A model generated the notes under the pieces. It had not been told where the DNA came from, searched no databases, and saw only the letters and a program-made list of their open reading frames with translations. The translations under genes and the position numbers were made by a program. DNA of 64,000 bases from Stagonosporopsis chrysanthemi (Eukaryota > Ascomycota > Dothideomycetes > Pleosporales > Didymellaceae): contig JAFISE010000004.1 of the NCBI GenBank assembly GCA_022560025.1, positions 1 to 64,000 of the forward strand. Reading direction: 5' to 3'. Shown in pieces: positions 59,175-64,000 of this stretch (position 1 is the stretch's first letter; the number at the start of each line of letters is the position of its first letter).

Positions 59175-60138
59175 TCATGCCCTCAATAGCATACGAACTG
59201 TTGGGATGAAGTCCTGGCTGTCTTTCTGCTGCTGTTTCCAATCCTGTGGGAAAGCAGCCAATGCTGCGATAATACCACATACCATCAGGACCAAAGACAC
59301 GAGGGACCATATCACGCCCCAGCATTGCGATGAGCCGCCATACCTTTTGGCGAAGACGCTCGCATCTGATGAGTTGACCTTGCGCAGAATCAAGTCATCG
59401 CAGATATCCCAAACACTGTAAAGACTCGACATGACACCAATGAAGAGCTTTTTTAAAGTCAGCAAAGAACCAGAATTGTCCACAGATAGAGCTCAGAACT
59501 TACAACAACGAATCTCAGCGCCTCAGCATGCTGAATAAACCAACACGCAACCAGCAACCCAACCGCCAACAGAATAGTAATGATCGTCAACCAGTCCTTC
59601 CTCGCCCACCACAGCGTCAGCAGGAAGCACACACCCAGCACAATACTCGCAACTTTGCTGGCCACGATATTGAAGCCACAAAATATAAGCAGCGCGCCAA
59701 TCAAACTCGAACCCAAATACCCAGCTGGCAGGGTGAGGAACTGCTTGCCGCCACGCATATGTGTCACACCACCCTCGTGAGGATCAAGGCTGATCGACTC
59801 AACACGACCACCGGTACAACACGCAGTAATGGCGTGGCCGAACTCATGAAAAGCAATAACCAGCATCTGCACAAGAAGTCATTAATCACGTGATACTGAG
59901 GAGAGGAACGAATACGAACCTTGAACGGCCATAACACCCAGCGAATATACGGCACATTCCACAGAATGGCGATGATCACAATATACGCCCCGAGCACACC
60001 CAGCGTCACACCTTGTGTGTGATTTACTCCAAGTGCACGCCGCGAGAGCGAGTGCATATGTGGCTGTACGATAATCGGGGCAGCAGCGACGAGGGTACGG
60101 CGCGCTAATGCGCCCGCCGAAGGGGGAAGCGCGGGCAT
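59175..60138 (-). CDS. M50B-like membrane metallopeptidase
   Basis: Polytopic membrane protein of 284 residues. Exons 60138-59920, 59866-59504 and 59447-59175; introns 59867-59919 (53 nt) and 59448-59503 (56 nt), both phase 0. The zinc motif HEFGH (residues 80-84, in MLVIAFHEFGHAITACCTGG) sits in a hydrophobic helix directly after the first membrane segment, as in the fungal/plant M50B-like family. Further helices follow: LPAGYLGSSLIGALLIF, VLGVCFLLTLWW, IITILLAVGLLVACWF, then FIGVMSSLYSVWDICDDLIL. The last exon carries one more helix. Substrate and membrane are unknown; intramembrane or membrane-proximal cleavage is inferred from the family only. Confidence 0.85.
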
Positions 60139-60756
60139 TGCAAACCGAACAACAAAAAAACGAGCGTTGAGTGGGATTCGAGATCGAGAAAACGACGGGA
60201 TTTTGTGTTTCAGCAGAGAGAGATGGTTTTGTCGTTTTCGGGGCTGGGGTTCAGCTTGGGAGACGCGTGTTCGTTGCGCATACGCGCCACGTTTGGGCTA
60301 ATTTTGAACGTGGCTGAGCGCTGGCATGCTGGGGCCGAGCTGCCGGCTACACCGTCCTTTCGAGGTGCTGGTAGTACGGACGTTGCTTGATGAGAGGGGT
60401 GAATACGCTCACGTGGTTTCTGATGGCTGTTTGGGAGTATCATGACGCAGGGAGAATATTTTGTTGGTTCCAAACTGAGCGTCAGACTGCAGAGGATCGT
60501 GCAGGGTAGAAATGAATACTCCACATGAACTTGGAGCCCCCCTGCTTCCTCCTCAACGAGAAAATCTGTGAGTTCACCGCATGACAATGATTGAGCAGAA
60601 AAGTTTGAAACTTGTGATTTATTTGGTTGGTTGCATGAAGTCATGCTGTATATGCAACGCCTCCAAAGGGATGAGACCAACCGCAGTCAGAAACATACAT
60701 CGCTAATTGTGAAATATGCACATGCAAAAGGACTGGTGGCACCCAGCTGTCTGCGC
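60139..60756. other. Intergenic, no gene seen
   Basis: Upstream of the M50B-like gene and 3' flank of the hexose transporter. No coding structure recognised. Confidence 0.5.
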
Positions 60757-62557
60757 TCACACTATTCTATCATCACCAATGGTCTCGCGGTGCGTCGACT
60801 GGTTACGGGGGGTACTGTCAGAGTCCTTCTCGTCAATTTTCTCGTCGACCGACCTGGGAACGTGCGCAGCAGCAGCGCGGTCCTCGAGAATCGAAGTGCG
60901 GCGGTGCCAGTAAGACTCGTCACGCTCATCGCGATTGAGGTAGCCGGCGGGAACCCAGTTCTTGCTGTTGGTCGCCTTGACAGACATATCCATGTACATG
61001 TCGTTAACACTCTCGAGAGTCAAAGACTTCGTCTCAAAGACGAAGAAGTAGACCATGCCCGCGGCGAAGAAGTTACAGCCGAAGAAGACAAAACCAAAAG
61101 CGTAGCCGATGCCGTCATTGGCGTAAGGAGTCAGGAAACCGATCATGAAGTTACCCAGCCAGTTAAAGGCTGTGGCCAGCGATGCCTGCTTGGCACGAGT
61201 GCGGAGAGGGAATGTCTCGCCAATGACGACCCAAATGAACGGTCCCCAGGTGGAAGCGAAAGATGCGATGAACATGCAGGCGCAGACGATCATGACAATG
61301 CCGGAGCTGGTGTTCTCTGTGGGCGGGCGGACAATACCGATGATGGCGAAGATGAGCAGCCAGGTTGCCTGCCAGAGACCGCCGTAGACGAGAGGCATGC
61401 GACGACCGAAACGCTCAATCATCCAGAGACCAGGAACAGTCATGGCAACGTTGACAGCACCCAGAATCAACTGGGTCTGAATCGGGTCCTCAATACCAGC
61501 GGACTCGAAGATCGTAGCTCCATAGTAGAAGAAGTAGTTGACACCAGTCCACTGCTGGAAGAACTGAAGACCGCAACCGAGGAAGGTGCGGTACACAAGG
61601 CGGGGAATGCCAGAAGGCTGACCAGTGAAGCACTCCATCCAAGTACCTTGACCGGCCTTGGACTGCTCGGCAATCGACTCTTGCATCTCCTTGAAATCAT
61701 CGTTGACGAATTCGTTGTTGGGGTCTTCCTTCTTTCCGCGCAGGCGAGCAAGCGACATGCGGGCCTCCTCCCAACGACCGCGACCAGCAAGCCAGCGAGG
61801 CGACTCTGGCGAGAAGAGGATGCCAATACCGAGAGGGAGTGAGAAAAATATTCCGAGACCGATAACAATTCTCCAGGAGGCGTCGTTATCGTCACCTGGG
61901 CTGTCGCGGACACCATAGTTGATAATGTTCGAGATGAGGATACCAATGGTGATCATGAGTTGGTACGAAGCGACAACTGCACCACGAATTTCACGCGGGC
62001 AGCATTCACTCTGAAACTTCATAGGATGTTAGCGACGGCTCAATGAATGAGCTATACGGAGGAGAATTTACCATCGGAACACCAATCGACAGAATACCAA
62101 CGCCGAGACCAGCAACGATACGGCCCATCATCAAATGTACCCAAGAGTTCATGGCAGTGATCTGAATGATGTTGCCAACAACGAAAATCGAGACACCAAT
62201 GGACAAACTGCGTCGGCGGCCAAACCAATCGGCAGTGTAAGCTCCTGCGAGCGCACCGAAAAGGGTACCGATGGACATCATGGAGACAACCAAAGACGAG
62301 ATTTCGGTATCGAACTGCCATTCGCCATTTGCATCCTGGTACTGACCAAAACGGCGTTTGAAGTCAGGGAACAACAGCATACTGGAAATCTGACCAGTAT
62401 CGTATCCGAACAAGAAACCTGAGGCGCCATCAACATTACGACGCCGTGGACCATCGGAATATTACTTACCACCTATCGATGTGATGCATCCCAGCATGAT
62501 GGCCTCCATGCCGACCTCTGCACCGCGCAGTTTGATAGATGTTTTGCCGAGACCCAT
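60757..62557 (-). CDS. MFS hexose transporter
   Basis: Sugar/H+ symporter or facilitator of the plasma membrane; 564 residues. Exons 62557-62470, 62418-62072 and 62016-60757; introns 62419-62469 (51 nt) and 62017-62071 (55 nt). The joins rebuild SIGGFLFGYDTGQISSML and IGVPMFQSECCPREIRG, both sugar-porter hallmarks. Other signatures are DWFGRRRSLSIG (loop 2-3), SPRWLAGRGRWEEA, FQQWTGVNYFFYYG, ERFGRRMPLVYGG (loop 8-9), and FFVFETKSLTLESVNDMY at the C-terminus. Twelve helices are expected. The soluble C-tail of about 70 residues is acidic/basic and of ordinary length, not the very long tail of Snf3/Rgt2-type sensors. It resembles fungal high-affinity glucose transporters; the specific sugar is not readable. 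Three CreA-like motifs lie upstream. Confidence 0.93.
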
Positions 62558-64000
62558 GATTGCGGTGGTGAGCTCGTGGCTTGAGAGCTTCTCAGTGAAT
62601 TCTTACACTTGCTTCCATCGTCGACATTAAGTATGGATGCCTTTGTTGTGCAGACCGTGTGGTAATGCCCAGACGCCCAGCTTATGCCGAGACATGTATT
62701 CAGCAAGAAACGTCATACACGCCACTGCCGTCACTGCACAAGCAGCAATGACCTTGGCTGGTCTGCTGCTACAGCCAACAGCAATCTCGGAAATTTCTGT
62801 AACGCGTATAGCGTAGCCTGAAGTGTGACACCGGGGTTGCCCCAAGCTTCCGAGTTGTGGGGGGAAAGTAGCTGCGATTCGACAAAACCTGACGACGACC
62901 ATCCGACACGACCGAGCAGCTCCAGTACCCACCGCCATGGGGTCTGCACGCGATCTGCAGCATTCGTTCGACTTCGATGTTGATGTCTCTTGGACCCTGG
63001 CATCGCATTGGCTGCAAGCCACTGATGCGTTCCCCGCAGGCTAGTCAACTGCCAACGTGCCGCGACCGAACCTACTGTAGAAGTACCGTTGTGCCGCCAT
63101 GCCATGAGTGTCGTGTGACTTTCTGTCTCTGGGGTTGGGATGCCGATGTGTTGCCGCGCTTGGACGTTCCCTTCATGAGGTGGAGTGCAACGAAGTGGGT
63201 TGAGCCTATGGTATCCGCTGGCACTCAACAAAATTCTAAGCTTCTAGTGAGGCTCTGCGACGCAACTCCACATCGACACCACTCCACCTCCTTAATCCCG
63301 CAATGCGGCTCAAAACTGACTCGTGTGAACCCCACTTTTGAGGCTTTGTGGGAGGATTCTCGCTGGCTGACAGCCAAACGGCGTGCGAAATGTTGCCGGA
63401 AGCCGCTCTCTTCTCAAACCGAGCGTGTCAAACGGGTCTGTTTTCATCAGCTTCCGGCCATTGCGATCCGTGCCAAGCGGTGAGATTTATCGGCACCATG
63501 TTAGGCGGGGGTACTTGTTGAGACCGGCGATCGAAGTCAAGGAATGACAAGAAAAATCGGGGCCCCGAGGATTTCTTGTTGAAAACTTCGGAGTGCACGT
63601 GGAGGGCGGAGTTGTATGGAGCTGCAAGCGGAGGGCGCGGAGTCCCCAACCTCAACAGTTTTCATCGACCATGGGGAAAAGTGATAGACAGAGAGAGCAA
63701 CCAGGGAATGGGCGCGCTCAAGTATACGCCTCTTCTATATAACTTCGACGGACCTCGCACTTTTTCGTAGCCAGACTCGCAGACTCTCGCTGATTGTGGT
63801 TTAGCTCACGCCTATGATGTAACAGGGAACCTTGGTCAACACACCCTTGCTTGGTAGGGTCAATTACGGACAGTTATTGCGAGCTCGCATTTCCCTTAAC
63901 TGCTCTTGCGTTTGGAAGCACTTGTCTTGAACTGCCAATCATAATGTGCTGGTAGTTAGATTGCCTACACAGTAAAACGCTGCTTTCAGTAACGTCACGT
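62558..64000. other. Upstream region of the hexose transporter and window end
   Basis: No gene seen. CTATATAA at 63736-63743 could be a TATA box for a + strand gene beyond the window. Overlapping frames of up to 168 codons at 62627-63483 occupy both strands and lack domains. Confidence 0.45.
62831..62862 (-). promoter_or_regulatory. Two CreA-like sites upstream of the hexose transporter
   Basis: CCGGGG at 62831-62836 and GTGGGG at 62857-62862 both match the CreA/Mig1 core SYGGRG, within about 300 bp of the transporter start. A third, GCGGGG, is at 63505-63510. Such hexamers are frequent by chance. Pairs are typical of glucose-repressed promoters, so glucose repression is a reasonable but unproven inference. 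Confidence 0.35.

Noticed and set aside
60631..61842. 403-codon open frame antisense to the hexose transporter
   Set aside because: Charged, repetitive translation fully opposite a conserved transporter exon; a codon-usage shadow.
1..64000. CRISPR arrays, bacterial operons or prophage
   Set aside because: No regularly spaced repeats, and the gene structure is clearly fungal with spliceosomal introns.

Overview
The window comes from a filamentous ascomycete, most likely a Pezizomycotina member and possibly a Dothideomycete; I cannot place it further. Genes are monocistronic and lie on both strands. Introns are short (about 44-70 nt) with GT...CTRAC...AG signals. The gene content is fungal: a YAT amino-acid permease, an AA9 copper monooxygenase, a hybrid histidine kinase, a Pth11-type rhodopsin-domain protein, a DUF3632 protein and a yeast-type hexose transporter. 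Reading was by eye, so exon joins are predictions supported by reading frame, splice signals and family motifs.

Layout. 1-3.4 kb: gene-free low-complexity DNA with a duplicated poly-C block. 3.5-5.3 kb: amino-acid permease (+). 6.3 kb: 5'-damaged tRNA-Gln(CUG) (-). 7.0-8.2 kb: secreted M20 peptidase (-). 9.9-11.2 kb: rhodopsin-domain membrane protein (+) with a broken internal splice junction. 12.1-15.2 kb: two tandem paralogues of an unrecognised zinc-ribbon-like family (+). The first is cut by a TGA at a conserved Cys codon. The second is followed in frame by a 136-codon open extension. 15.4-19.9 kb: SHPRH/Irc20-like SNF2-RING ligase (-). 20.4-21.1 kb: THOC5-like subunit (-). 22.5-23.0 kb: a 460-bp TA-flanked MITE. 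24.0-26.8 kb: ankyrin protein with a STAND-like N-terminus (+). 27.9-28.3 kb: small three-exon dsRBD-like protein (-). 29.9-31.0 kb: six-exon AA9 monooxygenase (-). 32.9-33.8 kb: dienelactone hydrolase-family protein (+). 34.4-35.3 kb: DUF3632 protein (-). 35.9-39.0 kb: SERCA-type Ca2+-ATPase (-). 40.1-42.8 kb: hybrid histidine kinase (-). 42.8-46.8 kb: 4 kb without a gene I can support. 46.8-52.8 kb: phosphatidylinositol 4-kinase STT4 (-), with a 5-nt first coding exon. 54.5-55.1 kb: two-exon orphan (+). 56.8-58.1 kb: eIF3m (+). 58.8-59.0 kb: small Cys-rich orphan with a TATA box (+). 59.2-60.1 kb: M50B-like membrane peptidase (-). 60.8-62.6 kb: hexose transporter (-). The rest is upstream DNA.

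There is no gene cluster or operon. Conserved housekeeping genes (STT4, eIF3m, THOC5, SERCA, SNF2-RING) alternate with accessory genes (AA9, ankyrin, M20, DLH-like, rhodopsin-domain) and orphans. The least explained content is the set of Cys-rich orphan genes, above all the 12-15 kb pair.
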